Assembly (NCBI GenBank): GCA_945898195.1
Contig: CAMDHM010000008.1
Span: forward strand, 1 to 64,000
Length of the DNA stretch: 64,000 bases
From: Pseudobacteriovorax antillogorgiicola
GTDB taxonomy: Bacteria > Bdellovibrionota_B > Oligoflexia > Oligoflexales > RGVZ01
Reading direction: 5' to 3'
Shown here: positions 25,126-34,194 of the stretch, one piece after another
Numbering within the stretch: position 1 is the stretch's first letter
Layout: the number at the start of each line of letters is the position of its first letter
Translations under genes and position numbers: made by a program
The notes under the pieces: model-generated
The model's input: the letters and a program-made list of their open reading frames with translations, nothing else
What the model was told of the DNA's origin: nothing
Database searches by the model: none

Positions 25126-26352
25126 ATGAACATCAAAAAGCAAATCGCTGAGCAGTGGCATTTCCGGTGGCCGGTGATGGAAGTCCTCATTGGGGGAGCT
25201 TCTTCTATCGACACGCCTTCCACGTATGTGCGCACCATGGAAGAGGCTACGCGGTTTCTTTTATCCTATGGCTACAATCCAGATAACCCGTCCGATGCAC
25301 GAATGATGCATTCTGTGATTGTGGAGGCATTGACCTTTATTGAACGCGAACTGATGCCTCGGGAGTGGCGCAATGGCATTCGCCCACCCGACGAAATTAT
25401 TGTTTGCGATGATCCCCGGTGGCTGCTGGTTTGGGCGGCCGAGCTCGAGGACGCCCATCGGATTCGACGTGCATGGGCTTGTGCCGTGCTGCGCGTCATG
25501 CACTCCATTGCGCACATCGAGGGTTCTTATCGATATGTGAATGTTGATGCTGCTCGCGCACAAATTAAAGCACGATTCGAGCCTTTTTTGCGGCACAACT
25601 CTGCGGGCGAGGTTTCGAGCTTTGGACAGGACGGTGCCCTCGTTAGCCTCGTAAAGTTTGACTGGAAGTCCGCGAAGTCACGGCAGTCCATTTTGCTTAA
25701 GCTGCTCCATAAGCGGGCCAATGTTGCAGAGACAATATATGATCTCGTCGGCGTGCGGTTAGTCGTCAGTAATCAGGCGGATGCTTTGCTCTTAGTTCGA
25801 ATGATGACCGATTTCGGAATTGTCAGTTATGCAAACTGCATTCCTGCACGGGCACGAAACAACATGGTTGATGTCGATAAATTTCGGCACGAGTTGGATG
25901 AGTTGCGCGGCCTACTCATGAGCGACAAGATTTCCCCGGAACAGTTCAAAAGACGGATGTCGAATTTGGAGCTGCCTTCGCCCGAGGAGGATGTGGACAA
26001 CCCCCATTCGGCGGCCACCTACCGATCTATCCAGTTGACTGGCCGTCAGCTCATCCGTGGTATGAATCCAGCTTTTCAATGGCTGCAAAGATTTGATGAG
26101 GCGGCTGATGCCTTGGGGCATAGTCCTGCGGCAAGAGCCTTGACGGAGCTAGCGGCAGCGCTGCGAGGTTGGCGTGGGATGGATCGCGAGGTCGACATGT
26201 GCGCCTTTTTTCCTTTCGAGATTCAAATTATGGATCAGACGTCGTATATGCAGAACAGCCAAGGGGCTGCGGCCCACGGGCGCTATAAGAGTTCCCAATT
26301 GCGTGCGGCGCGCCGTCGGGTGCTTGGGGAAATATTAAATCCCGTGCCGTGA
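25126..26352 (+). CDS. TIGR04552-like protein with RelA/SpoT-type nucleotidyltransferase fold
   Basis: A 408-residue cytoplasmic protein. Motifs line up in order with the (p)ppGpp synthetase fold. SRQSILLKLLHKR (about 185-197) parallels the R-x-K-x-x-x-S-I-x-x-K-M region. IYDLVGVRLVV (Asp206) parallels the D-x-x-[GA]-[VI]-R strand. TYRSIQLT (about 298-305) parallels Y-R-S-L-H. FEIQI (Glu365) and AAAHGRYK (about 381-388) parallel E-I-Q-I-R-T and A-A-H-W-x-Y-K. The Arg-Thr after E-I-Q-I is Met-Asp here. I believe this is the family TIGR04552 of Deltaproteobacteria-like genomes. No HD hydrolase or TGS domain is present. Activity is unknown. The start is an ATG without a clear Shine-Dalgarno. Confidence 0.65.
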   Translation: MNIKKQIAEQWHFRWPVMEVLIGGASSIDTPSTYVRTMEEATRFLLSYGYNPDNPSDARMMHSVIVEALTFIERELMPREWRNGIRPPDEIIVCDDPRWLLVWAAELEDAHRIRRAWACAVLRVMHSIAHIEGSYRYVNVDAARAQIKARFEPFLRHNSAGEVSSFGQDGALVSLVKFDWKSAKSRQSILLKLLHKRANVAETIYDLVGVRLVVSNQADALLLVRMMTDFGIVSYANCIPARARNNMVDVDKFRHELDELRGLLMSDKISPEQFKRRMSNLELPSPEEDVDNPHSAATYRSIQLTGRQLIRGMNPAFQWLQRFDEAADALGHSPAARALTELAAALRGWRGMDREVDMCAFFPFEIQIMDQTSYMQNSQGAAAHGRYKSSQLRAARRRVLGEILNPVP

Positions 26353-26372
26353 TTTGTGAAATACGATACGAA

Positions 26373-27587
26373 ATGAAAAACACTCGAAATAGCACCAAAA
26401 TTTACGTCGACTACAATTCGACGGCTCCCATGGAAGACGATCATCTGAAAGCCGTCATGGCTGCCCTGAGTGAGTTTGATGGCAATCCGTCGTCCCAGCA
26501 TTCCAGCGGACGCCGCGCCAAAGTCGCCCTTGAAGAGGCCCGTACGCAAGTGGCTAACCTGATCGGGTGTCGCACCCAAGAGGTTGTGTTTACGTCCGGG
26601 GCAACAGAGTCAAATAACCTTGTAATTCAGGGTGTTGCAGGAAAGTTTTGGGACAACTTAGAGGCTGTTTCGGCGCATCGAGGGGGGGCCTTGCCCCACG
26701 TCGTGGTCGGTGCCACGGAACACCCTTCCGTTTTGGAATTGGTTCAAGTTTTAGCGGAACGAGGTCGGATCCGCCTTTCGATTGCGCCGGTTGATCAAAA
26801 CGGAGTCGTCCTGTCCGATGAAATTTTAGCCTTGATTGGCCCGGATACCGTCCTCGTTGCCGTGATGTTGATTAATAATGAAACCGGAGCTCAGCAGCCC
26901 ATTGTCGCCCTGGCCGATGCCGTTAAGGCAAAGAATCCTTTGGTTTATTTTCACACCGATGCCGTGCAGGCATTGGGTAAAATGGAAATCTCGTGGTTGC
27001 CCAAATCAAAGGTCGATTCCGCGGCGTTTTCAGGCCACAAAATTGGCGCCTTCAAGGGAGTCGGCGCGCTCTATTTGAAGGCTGGATCTAAAGTGCAGGC
27101 TCTGACCCTGGGCGGTGGCCAAGAACGGGCGCGACGTCCGGGGACGGAAAATATTCCGGGAATCATTTCTTTTGGGCTGCGTGCAAGGGACCTTGCTGGC
27201 GACCTTGCCAGAGTTTGGGTCGAGCGGGAACGTCCGGCGCAAAAGGCCTTTTTGGCGGCATTGACCCGAATTTCAGGAACTAAAATTCATGGTGATCCCG
27301 CAACCGGCATCGCCAATACGGTCAACTTCCATATTGAAAGTGTCGCTGGCGACGATCTTTTGCTTAATTTGGATTTGGCTGGAATCGCTGCATCGAGCGG
27401 CAGTGCATGCTCATCCGGTGTTGGGCGTCCAAGCCATGTGCTAAAAGCCATGGGCTACAGTGATTGGATCGCCCTCAATTCCGTTCGCATCAGCTTTGGG
27501 GCCCGTGGGGGCGCCGGGGAAGTCGACCGCATTGCGGAGGTCCTCGAAAAGACCGTCAAGCGGGTTCTTTCTCCCGGCGTGGGCTAG
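26373..27587 (+). CDS. Cysteine desulfurase, NifS/IscS type
   Basis: A 404-residue PLP-dependent class-V aminotransferase-fold enzyme that moves sulfur from cysteine to iron-sulfur cluster assembly or tRNA thiolation. Visible motifs are VDYNSTAP near the start, TSGATESNN, ATEHPSV, HTDAVQ, the PLP lysine in FSGHKIGAFKG (Lys223), RPGTEN, and the catalytic Cys in SSGSACSSG (Cys346). The start ATG at 26373 is preferred by homologue length. It begins 20 bases after the RelA/SpoT-fold gene, so the two are probably cotranscribed. Whether it serves ISC, NIF or tRNA pathways is open. Confidence 0.9.
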   Translation: MKNTRNSTKIYVDYNSTAPMEDDHLKAVMAALSEFDGNPSSQHSSGRRAKVALEEARTQVANLIGCRTQEVVFTSGATESNNLVIQGVAGKFWDNLEAVSAHRGGALPHVVVGATEHPSVLELVQVLAERGRIRLSIAPVDQNGVVLSDEILALIGPDTVLVAVMLINNETGAQQPIVALADAVKAKNPLVYFHTDAVQALGKMEISWLPKSKVDSAAFSGHKIGAFKGVGALYLKAGSKVQALTLGGGQERARRPGTENIPGIISFGLRARDLAGDLARVWVERERPAQKAFLAALTRISGTKIHGDPATGIANTVNFHIESVAGDDLLLNLDLAGIAASSGSACSSGVGRPSHVLKAMGYSDWIALNSVRISFGARGGAGEVDRIAEVLEKTVKRVLSPGVG

Positions 27588-27926
27588 GTGGAGGGCCTTG
27601 TTCTGTGGGGATAGCAGGTGGGCCAAGCAGGGATAGGGGGCGCACCGAACCAAGGCCTGCCGGACGACCTGCTGAATTCGATCCTCTATGTCCACGAATC
27701 CAGCGTTTCAATTTCCGGTTTGATCCAGCCATGATCAATGCTCCCTTTCTAGCGGACCGTCTGGGTTTGCCACTCGGTAATCCCGGATGGCTGCCCTAAC
27801 GTAGGAGTGGCTTCGGATCATTTAAGGGGCGCTTTAAGCGGACTTTCAAAAAAATACGAAAAATTTAGTGATCCTGAACGGTTACTGTGGTTCATTGAAA
27901 CCAATTATCTTGGGGGTTCCTGAGCC
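27588..27926. other. Intergenic region before lolC
   Basis: This 339-base interval holds no gene I can support. A plus-strand frame continues from inside the desulfurase gene to 27799 but shows no motif or start. The last 60 bases probably carry the promoter of the lolC-lpxK unit; TTGAAA at about 27895 is a possible -35 element, but no convincing -10 pairs with it. Confidence 0.4.
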
Positions 27927-29207
27927 GTGCAGTTGCTGGCTTTGATTTGGATGGCGTGGCGCCAGTTGCGCTCCGTACGAGCTCGGGTACTGCCTGGCAC
28001 GCGCGGCCTGTCATTTATGACCACGATCTCCATTGCAGGTGTTGCAACAGGGGTCATGGCTCTGGTCGTCGTCCTGTCTGTGATGGGGGGGTTTGAGGCC
28101 GATTTGCGGCGTAAGATGCTCTCCGGACAACCTCATGCTGAAGTCATGGGCGAGAACGCAACCGCTGGTTTTAGCCTCAAGGAACACCCACTCGAAGAAA
28201 TCGCCCGAATGATTCCGGAAGCCACTCGCCTTGAGCCGTTTACCGAGGCAGATGTTGTCATTAAGCGTAAGCGCTTCATGTCTTCGGCGACGTTGTTCGG
28301 GATTGATCCAGCGATTGGGGCTACCAACTGGGGCTTCACCGGAACCTTTATCGATGGCCGCTTTGAAGATCTGATGCGGCGTAACCCGCCTGGAATTGCT
28401 CTTGGCGATCAATTGGCGGCACTGCTTGGGGCCGATGTCGGTGATGAGCTCGTGGTTTTGTCTCCGCAGGCCGGGGTTAGTTCTATCCTCGGTGGGGGAA
28501 CCCTTTCCAGAAGCTTCAAGGTCGTCGGGATTTTCTCGACGGGAATGTTCAACTACGACTCCAAGTGGGCTGTGACGACTCTGGATGATGGGCGCCGGTT
28601 CATGGGCGATTTCGATGAATCCATGACCGCTGACCGATTTGTTTCGGGCGTTGGGTTCAATCTGCAGGACCCAATGCAGGCTGGTCTCATTAAGGCCCGC
28701 TTTGAACGTGCGCAGGGGGCAACCCCCGGACTGCGCGTCAACACCTGGCAGGAAACAAATAAGGCGTTGCTCTTTGCGTTGAAACTAGAGAAATTCGCCA
28801 TGGGCTCCATTCTTATGCTGGTGGTTGTCGTTGCCGCGTTTTCGATCAGCGGAACGATGATGATGACGGTGTTTCACAAGCGTGGGCAGGTCAGTCTGTT
28901 GCGGGCTCTTGGGATGAGTAAGCGTGATGTGTCGCGCCTTTATTTAATTCACGGTGGCGTGATTGGCGTCACTGGTGTGGTCTTGGGTCTCGGCATGGGA
29001 ATTCTGCTCTGCTTTGCTGTCGAGTGGACGCGGGGGGTGCCGTTGCCTCCAGATGTTTATTATTTGAAAGTCCTGCCGGTGAAGTTTTTACCGTGGGACT
29101 ACCTGGTGATTGCGCTGTCAGCTTTGGGCTTCAGCTTAGCAGCATCAGCTTACCCTTCGTGGATTGCTGCGCGACAGGATCCTGGCGCTGGATTGAGGTA
29201 CGAGTGA
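27927..29207 (+). CDS. lolC: Lipoprotein-releasing system permease LolC/LolE
   Basis: A 426-residue inner-membrane protein of the MacB/FtsX class: one N-terminal helix (about 30-55), a large periplasmic domain, and three C-terminal helices (about 290-318, 340-368, 385-412). WRQLRS and LSFMTTISIAGVATGVMALV are typical of LolC/E, and HKRGQVSLLRALGMSKRDV is the cytoplasmic coupling helix. It extracts lipoproteins from the inner membrane for the Lol pathway. Only one permease gene is present beside lolD, so a homodimer (LolF-like) is plausible. It starts at a GTG. Confidence 0.9.
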   Translation: MQLLALIWMAWRQLRSVRARVLPGTRGLSFMTTISIAGVATGVMALVVVLSVMGGFEADLRRKMLSGQPHAEVMGENATAGFSLKEHPLEEIARMIPEATRLEPFTEADVVIKRKRFMSSATLFGIDPAIGATNWGFTGTFIDGRFEDLMRRNPPGIALGDQLAALLGADVGDELVVLSPQAGVSSILGGGTLSRSFKVVGIFSTGMFNYDSKWAVTTLDDGRRFMGDFDESMTADRFVSGVGFNLQDPMQAGLIKARFERAQGATPGLRVNTWQETNKALLFALKLEKFAMGSILMLVVVVAAFSISGTMMMTVFHKRGQVSLLRALGMSKRDVSRLYLIHGGVIGVTGVVLGLGMGILLCFAVEWTRGVPLPPDVYYLKVLPVKFLPWDYLVIALSALGFSLAASAYPSWIAARQDPGAGLRYE

Positions 29208-29923
29208 ACGATAATGCACAAGCACGCGATGGTTCTTCAGCCATTATCTTGACCGACGTAACCAAATCCTTTGTGATTGAATCTCAAAGGGTCGATGCTT
29301 TGCGCGGCGTAAACCTGCGCATCGATCGTGGCTCCTGTGTTTCCATTACCGGTCGTTCAGGTGCCGGTAAAAGTACGTTGCTGCACATCATTGGCACGTT
29401 GGACCGGCCTTCGGCAGGCAATGTATCAATTGCTGGAATCGAAGTGTCGCGAATGTCCGATCAGGCCACTTCTAAATTTCGCAATCGCAAGCTGGGCTTC
29501 ATTTTTCAATCGAGTAACCTTTTGCCTGAATTTTCAGCGTTGGAAAATGTCATGATGCCAGGCGTGATTGCTGGAATGAAAGGGCCTGTAGCGCGAGCGC
29601 GGGCCGGTGCTCTGCTTGATTCGGTTGGGCTTGGGGCCCGAGTCAGCCACCGTCCTGCAGAGCTTTCGGGTGGAGAACAACAGCGTGTGGCCATTGCGCG
29701 CGCATTGTTTATGGAACCAGAGGTCTTGCTCGCTGATGAGCCGACTGGGAACCTCGATAAGAATACAAGTTTAGCCATTCAAGATTTACTGCTGGAGCTC
29801 GCCGTTGTGCACAAGACCACGATGATTCTTGTTACACACGATCCGCTGCTGGCTGGACGAATGCCCTCGCGGGTGATCATGGAAGACGGGCGTGTCTTGT
29901 CCGCAACAGGAGTGTCGTTGTGA
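29204..29923 (+). CDS. lolD: Lipoprotein-releasing ATPase LolD
   Basis: A 239-residue ABC ATPase. Walker A is GRSGAGKST, the Q-loop is GFIFQSSNLLPEFSALENVM, the signature is ELSGGEQQRVAIARAL, Walker B is VLLADEPTGNLD, and the switch His is in LVTHDP. It powers lipoprotein release with the adjacent LolC-type permease. The GTG start overlaps the lolC stop (GTGA), with GAGGT upstream, and its own stop overlaps the bamA start, so all three are translationally coupled. Confidence 0.93.
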   Translation: MNDNAQARDGSSAIILTDVTKSFVIESQRVDALRGVNLRIDRGSCVSITGRSGAGKSTLLHIIGTLDRPSAGNVSIAGIEVSRMSDQATSKFRNRKLGFIFQSSNLLPEFSALENVMMPGVIAGMKGPVARARAGALLDSVGLGARVSHRPAELSGGEQQRVAIARALFMEPEVLLADEPTGNLDKNTSLAIQDLLLELAVVHKTTMILVTHDPLLAGRMPSRVIMEDGRVLSATGVSL

Positions 29924-32292
29924 AGCAGGCTCGATGGTTTGTTTTTGGATGGCTAGCCCTCGTCGTAGTGGCGCTATTCTGTTTGATGATTTCAAGTGTG
30001 CTCACTGGCGAGAAAGCTCAGGCGCAGCAGCAAACTGGATTCGAAAGAGATCGTGTATCGGTGGTGGATATCGCTGTCCGCGGCAATGCCAAGGTTGAAG
30101 CTGACGCCATCATCACCATTCTAAAAACCCGTAAGGGCGGATCATTTGATCCTGCCCTCGTGAAGTCCGATATAAAATCTCTGTTTGACTTGGGTTACTT
30201 TTCCGACGTGCGTTTTTTCAAAGAAGAAGTCGCCGGCGGGCTAAAGGTTATCATCCAGGTTTCAGAGAAGCCGGCGGTTGTCGAAATCAAGTTTGACGGG
30301 ATGAAGGAAATCAAGTCGGATGACCTCAAAGATAAGCTGCAAACCAAACTGTATACAATATTAAGTGACGGTGCGATCTCCAGCGACGTCAGGATGATTG
30401 AGCGCCAGTACACGGAGAAAGGCTTTTATCTGGCCCGAATCACCCATACGGTCGAGATGAAGGCAGCCAATGAGGCTGTGTTGACCTTTGTGGTGGAAGA
30501 GGGTGGTAAGCTTCGCGTCGGTGATGTTTCGATTCTTGGAAATAAATATTTCCCTTATGGCGAGTTGGCCGAAAAACTTGCGTTGCGGCCCATCACGCGT
30601 TCCAGCTCCCTTTCTTCGGCTGGGATTTACCAGGATGATTTTCTAAAAAGAGACCTTGAGTTTCTTTCTTACTGGTATCGCGATGCTGGTTTTGCTGAAG
30701 TTAAAGTGGCCAAGCCGTTGACGGTCATGGATAGCGACCGACAATTTGTTCGGGTGACCTTTCAGGTTGAGGAAGGGTTGCAGTACAAGGTTGGTAAGAT
30801 TGAATTTTCGGGCGACATGCTTTTTCAGCCGACGGAATTGACGGAAAAAATGGCATTAAAGCCGGGTGGGCTTTTTCGATATTCGCAGTTTGTAAAAGAT
30901 ATTGAATACATTGGTGATAAGTATGGTGACCTTGGTTTCGCGTATGCATATGTAAATCCAAAGACAAATTTCAACCGGGATGACAAGACGGTTGATATTA
31001 ATTTTGAGATCACAAAGGGCGAAAAGGTTTATTTTGGAGTGATGGAGATCCTGGGCAACACAAAAACCAGGGACAACGTCATTCGCCGTGAAATGGATAT
31101 CCACGACGCCGAGTTATACAGCGGAACACGATTAGCCGAATCCAAGAAAAATGTGAATCGCCTTGGCTTTTTTGACGATGTTCAAATTATGAAAGAACGT
31201 GACGTCGATCATCAAGATCGCCTCAACCTGAAGCTGCGCGTGAAGGAAAAACCAACAGGCCAATTACAGGCGGCGCTTGGGTTTAGTCCCGGTGGAACCA
31301 CGAGTGAAGGATCGTTTTTCGGTCAAGGTCGTTACGACGAGCAAAATCAGTCGGGTTACGCCTGGAAGACAAACCTTACAGCGAAGTGGAACGGTGGAAA
31401 AAATTACTCCTTTGAGGCCGGTTTTACCGATCCCCGCGTCAATGACACGGATTGGTTGGCGGGAGCTTCCGCATCGGTGAAGCATGAGGTCCGCAACCCG
31501 CTTGACGATGTCGAGATTTTAGAAGAGCGCACCGGCGGATCCGTATTCGCTGGACACAAATTGTTTGAAGAAGTGCGCGGACGTTTAACTTACCGTGCTG
31601 AACACATTAGGCAGATGAGTGACGTCTATGTCGTCGACCGATTCCGCGATACGGGATTGTCATCGAGCGCGATTTTTGGCCTGAGCCGCGTTGATACAAA
31701 TAACTATATCGATCCCAACGAGGGATCAGAGGTCGAACTAAGGCAGCAGTTTACTGGCGGTCGCCTTCTGGGGGGCAATCAGCAGTACATGGAGACCGTC
31801 TTCGAGGCGTCCAAATACCATCCTATCGATTTTTCAGATACGTTTCGCACTTATTTCAAGCTGCATGCCGCTGCATCCTACATCTACCCATTTGGCAGCA
31901 AGGAAATCCCGTTTCTTGAACGCTACCGTTTGGGCGGGCCGAATGACATTCGTGGATACGATCTGTGGTCCCTTGGACCGAAGTTCAGCGTCATGAAGTC
32001 CCCCGGTGATCCAGTGACCAATTTGATCAAGGGCGGCGACAAGAAGGTTGTTGCTCAAATTGAATATTTTGTTCCATTGATCCCTGAGGCGGGGATAAAA
32101 GCTTTGGTGTTTGCCGATGCTGGGCGGGTTTTTGATGATGCTGATGCCCTGGCTTTTGATGGGTTTCACAAGGATGTTGGTTTTGGAATTCGATGGATCA
32201 CGCCCATAGCACCCTTTCGATTTGAATGGGCCTATCCCTACGAAAACGGTAAGTTTGGCGATACAAAGATCATTTTCTATATTGGATATTGA
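29920..32292 (+). CDS. bamA: Outer membrane protein assembly factor BamA
   Basis: A 790-residue Omp85 protein. After a signal peptide/anchor (about 7-36) come five POTRA domains, beginning near VVDIAVRGN (46), VVEIKFDG (120), VGDVSILGN (201), VGKIEFSG (290) and FGVMEILGN (366). A C-terminal 16-strand barrel follows (about 450-790). Loop 6 carries the IRGYDL form of the (V/I)RG(F/Y) motif, and the protein ends in an aromatic strand, IIFYIGY. BamA inserts barrels into the outer membrane. It starts at a GTG overlapping the lolD stop. Confidence 0.95.
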   Translation: MKQARWFVFGWLALVVVALFCLMISSVLTGEKAQAQQQTGFERDRVSVVDIAVRGNAKVEADAIITILKTRKGGSFDPALVKSDIKSLFDLGYFSDVRFFKEEVAGGLKVIIQVSEKPAVVEIKFDGMKEIKSDDLKDKLQTKLYTILSDGAISSDVRMIERQYTEKGFYLARITHTVEMKAANEAVLTFVVEEGGKLRVGDVSILGNKYFPYGELAEKLALRPITRSSSLSSAGIYQDDFLKRDLEFLSYWYRDAGFAEVKVAKPLTVMDSDRQFVRVTFQVEEGLQYKVGKIEFSGDMLFQPTELTEKMALKPGGLFRYSQFVKDIEYIGDKYGDLGFAYAYVNPKTNFNRDDKTVDINFEITKGEKVYFGVMEILGNTKTRDNVIRREMDIHDAELYSGTRLAESKKNVNRLGFFDDVQIMKERDVDHQDRLNLKLRVKEKPTGQLQAALGFSPGGTTSEGSFFGQGRYDEQNQSGYAWKTNLTAKWNGGKNYSFEAGFTDPRVNDTDWLAGASASVKHEVRNPLDDVEILEERTGGSVFAGHKLFEEVRGRLTYRAEHIRQMSDVYVVDRFRDTGLSSSAIFGLSRVDTNNYIDPNEGSEVELRQQFTGGRLLGGNQQYMETVFEASKYHPIDFSDTFRTYFKLHAAASYIYPFGSKEIPFLERYRLGGPNDIRGYDLWSLGPKFSVMKSPGDPVTNLIKGGDKKVVAQIEYFVPLIPEAGIKALVFADAGRVFDDADALAFDGFHKDVGFGIRWITPIAPFRFEWAYPYENGKFGDTKIIFYIGY

Positions 32293-32337
32293 ATCATTCT
32301 AGCCGCCTTTTTAGGGCAGCAGAGGAGCTGAAGCATT

Positions 32338-32895
32338 ATGAAAAGTAAACTTTCGATGGGCGGCCTGGCAGTTGTGGTCGTGGGATGCGGACTTGGTTTT
32401 GCGGATGTTGCGTCCGCAGAGGGCCGTAAGTATGCGGTGGTCGATATGCAGGCGGTCATCGTGAATGTTGAGGAAGGGAAAGCGGCGCGGACAGATCTTG
32501 AAAAAGAGATCAAAGACAAAGAAAAAGAGCTCCAAAAGCAGAAGGAAGAGCTCGATAAGATGAATGATGAGTGGAAATCAAAAGCGAGCCTCCTGTCTGA
32601 AGAGGCTCGGATGAATAAACAGAAGGATTTCCAGGAAAAGTTTCTGGCGTTGCGAAATGCGGAGATGGAGTTTCAGGCCAACATCAAACGCAAGGAGCAA
32701 AAAGCAACGCAGACCATAGCGATAAAGGTCGCTGGATTGGTCGAGAAGATCGCCAAGGAGCGAAGCATTGAGGCCGTGTTTGAAGCAAATTCAGCCGGAC
32801 TTCTTTACCTTCAGGAACCAGTCGATCTGACCAAAGAAGTTGTGGACCGCTACGCCAAGGAAGCAAAAAAAGCCTCCGGCAAATCGAAAAAGTGA
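32338..32895 (+). CDS. skp: Periplasmic chaperone Skp/OmpH
   Basis: A 185-residue protein with a signal peptide (to about residue 29, ADVASA) and a long charged coiled coil rich in Lys and Glu (ARTDLEKEIKDKEKELQKQK and onward). The Skp/OmpH family forms a jellyfish-like trimer that keeps unfolded outer-membrane proteins soluble on the way to BamA. YAVVDMQAVI matches the conserved first strand (V-D-x-Q-x-[VA]). A good GAGGAG site precedes the ATG. It sits between bamA and fabZ, as in many Gram-negatives. Confidence 0.88.
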   Translation: MKSKLSMGGLAVVVVGCGLGFADVASAEGRKYAVVDMQAVIVNVEEGKAARTDLEKEIKDKEKELQKQKEELDKMNDEWKSKASLLSEEARMNKQKDFQEKFLALRNAEMEFQANIKRKEQKATQTIAIKVAGLVEKIAKERSIEAVFEANSAGLLYLQEPVDLTKEVVDRYAKEAKKASGKSKK

Positions 32896-32901
32896 GCGAT
32901 C

Positions 32902-33369
32902 ATGAAGAATGATGCTGAAATTGCGGAAATTAAACTTCCTGCAATGCCAATGGATACCGAAGCGATCCAAAAGTGCATTCCGCACCGTTATCCATTTCTT
33001 TTGGTTGACCGGGTTACGAGCCTTGCACTCGGCGACAAAATTGTGGCCTACCGGAATATCTCAAATTCTGAGTCCGCCCTTCAGGGGCATTTTCCGGGAG
33101 ATCCGGTGCTCCCCGGTGTTTTTATCATTGAAGGCCTGGCGCAAACGGCCGCGGTTTATGGTCATCTCGCTAGCGGCGGAACTGCCAAAGGCTGCCTACT
33201 TTCGGATGTGAGTGAAGCGCGTTTTAGGAAGCCAGTTCGCCCGGGCGATCGATTGGTTTACGAAGTAAAAATGGTGCGTCAGCGGGCCCATTTCCTTTGG
33301 TTTGATGCGGTGGCTCTCGTTGATGGTGAGACCGTCGCCACAGCAAAATTTTCGGCCTTGATGCGCTAA
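32902..33369 (+). CDS. fabZ: 3-hydroxyacyl-ACP dehydratase FabZ
   Basis: A 155-residue hot-dog-fold enzyme that dehydrates 3-hydroxyacyl-ACP in fatty acid synthesis. IPHRYPFLLVDRV is the family start, and GHFPGDPVLPGVFIIEGLAQ holds the catalytic His and Glu. It begins six bases after skp. Its placement next to lpxA is standard, because both compete for 3-hydroxyacyl-ACP at the branch between phospholipid and lipid A synthesis. Confidence 0.95.
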   Translation: MKNDAEIAEIKLPAMPMDTEAIQKCIPHRYPFLLVDRVTSLALGDKIVAYRNISNSESALQGHFPGDPVLPGVFIIEGLAQTAAVYGHLASGGTAKGCLLSDVSEARFRKPVRPGDRLVYEVKMVRQRAHFLWFDAVALVDGETVATAKFSALMR

Positions 33370-33395
33370 TTGGCGCCTACATTCAGAGAGGGTTC

Positions 33396-34181
33396 ATGAC
33401 AGAGCGGGTTCAAATCCACAAGACAGCGATTGTCCATGAAGGCGCCGAATTGGGCCACGGGGTCCAGATCGGTCCCTATGCAATCATTGGTTCCAAGGTG
33501 AAGCTTGCGGATGAGGTAATCGTCGAGGCTCATGCATTGGTGGATGGTCGGACCACGGTCGGTGCTCGAACCCGGATTCATTCCTTTGCCAGTGTCGGAT
33601 CCAAGCCTCAGGATTTGAAATTTGCTGGTGAAGATACAGAACTTTTGATCGGCTCCGATAACATGATCCGCGAGTACGCCAACTTGTCCCTCGGTACAGT
33701 TGGTGGCGGAGGTAAAACGATTATCGGCAACGGTAACTTGTTTATGGTTTACACGCACATCGCCCATGATTGCGTGGTGGGCAACGAATGCATTTTTGCC
33801 AATGGGGTTGCCATCGCTGGGCACGCTAAGATCGGAAATAAGGCGGTTTTCGGCGGCCTTTCGGGACTGCACCAGTTTTGCCTTGTGGGTGAAATGGTGA
33901 TGGTTGCGGCTGGGGCGATCGTGACGCAGGATGTGCCTCCTTTTGTCTTGGTTCATGGCAATAGGGCGCAACCTAGCGGACTTAACGTGGTCGGACTCCG
34001 CAGGTCTGGTTTAACCCAGAGCCAAGTGTCTGACGTCAAAGCGTCCTACCGTTTAATTTATAATGAAAGCTTGACCATCGAGGGAGCGCGCGCAGCGATT
34101 CTCGCCGACATCGGCGATGCGGGCGTGAAGTCCAAATTTCTAGATTTCCTTGCGGCTAGCAAACGCGGTGTTTGCCGCTAG
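33396..34181 (+). CDS. lpxA: UDP-N-acetylglucosamine acyltransferase LpxA
   Basis: A 261-residue left-handed beta-helix enzyme for the first step of lipid A synthesis, transferring a 3-hydroxyacyl chain to UDP-GlcNAc. Hexapeptide repeats run from residue 5 to about 185. Landmarks are AHDCVVGNECIFAN, AIAGHAKIG with the catalytic His, GLHQFCLVGE, and VTQDVPPFVLVHGNRA. The C-terminal helical part (LNVVGLRRSGLT and on) is typical. AGAGAGGG precedes the ATG. It lies in the fabZ-lpxA-lpxB order, but lpxD is absent. Confidence 0.95.
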   Translation: MTERVQIHKTAIVHEGAELGHGVQIGPYAIIGSKVKLADEVIVEAHALVDGRTTVGARTRIHSFASVGSKPQDLKFAGEDTELLIGSDNMIREYANLSLGTVGGGGKTIIGNGNLFMVYTHIAHDCVVGNECIFANGVAIAGHAKIGNKAVFGGLSGLHQFCLVGEMVMVAAGAIVTQDVPPFVLVHGNRAQPSGLNVVGLRRSGLTQSQVSDVKASYRLIYNESLTIEGARAAILADIGDAGVKSKFLDFLAASKRGVCR

Positions 34182-34194
34182 GGCCGGTTGAAAC

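Noticed and set aside
27464-27799. An ORF running out of the desulfurase gene into the lolC upstream region
   Set aside because: It begins inside the desulfurase gene in another frame and has no motif or plausible start.
33405-33420. A tRNA T-loop-like sequence, gggttcaaatccac
   Set aside because: It lies inside the start of lpxA and no acceptor stem, D arm or anticodon arm surrounds it.
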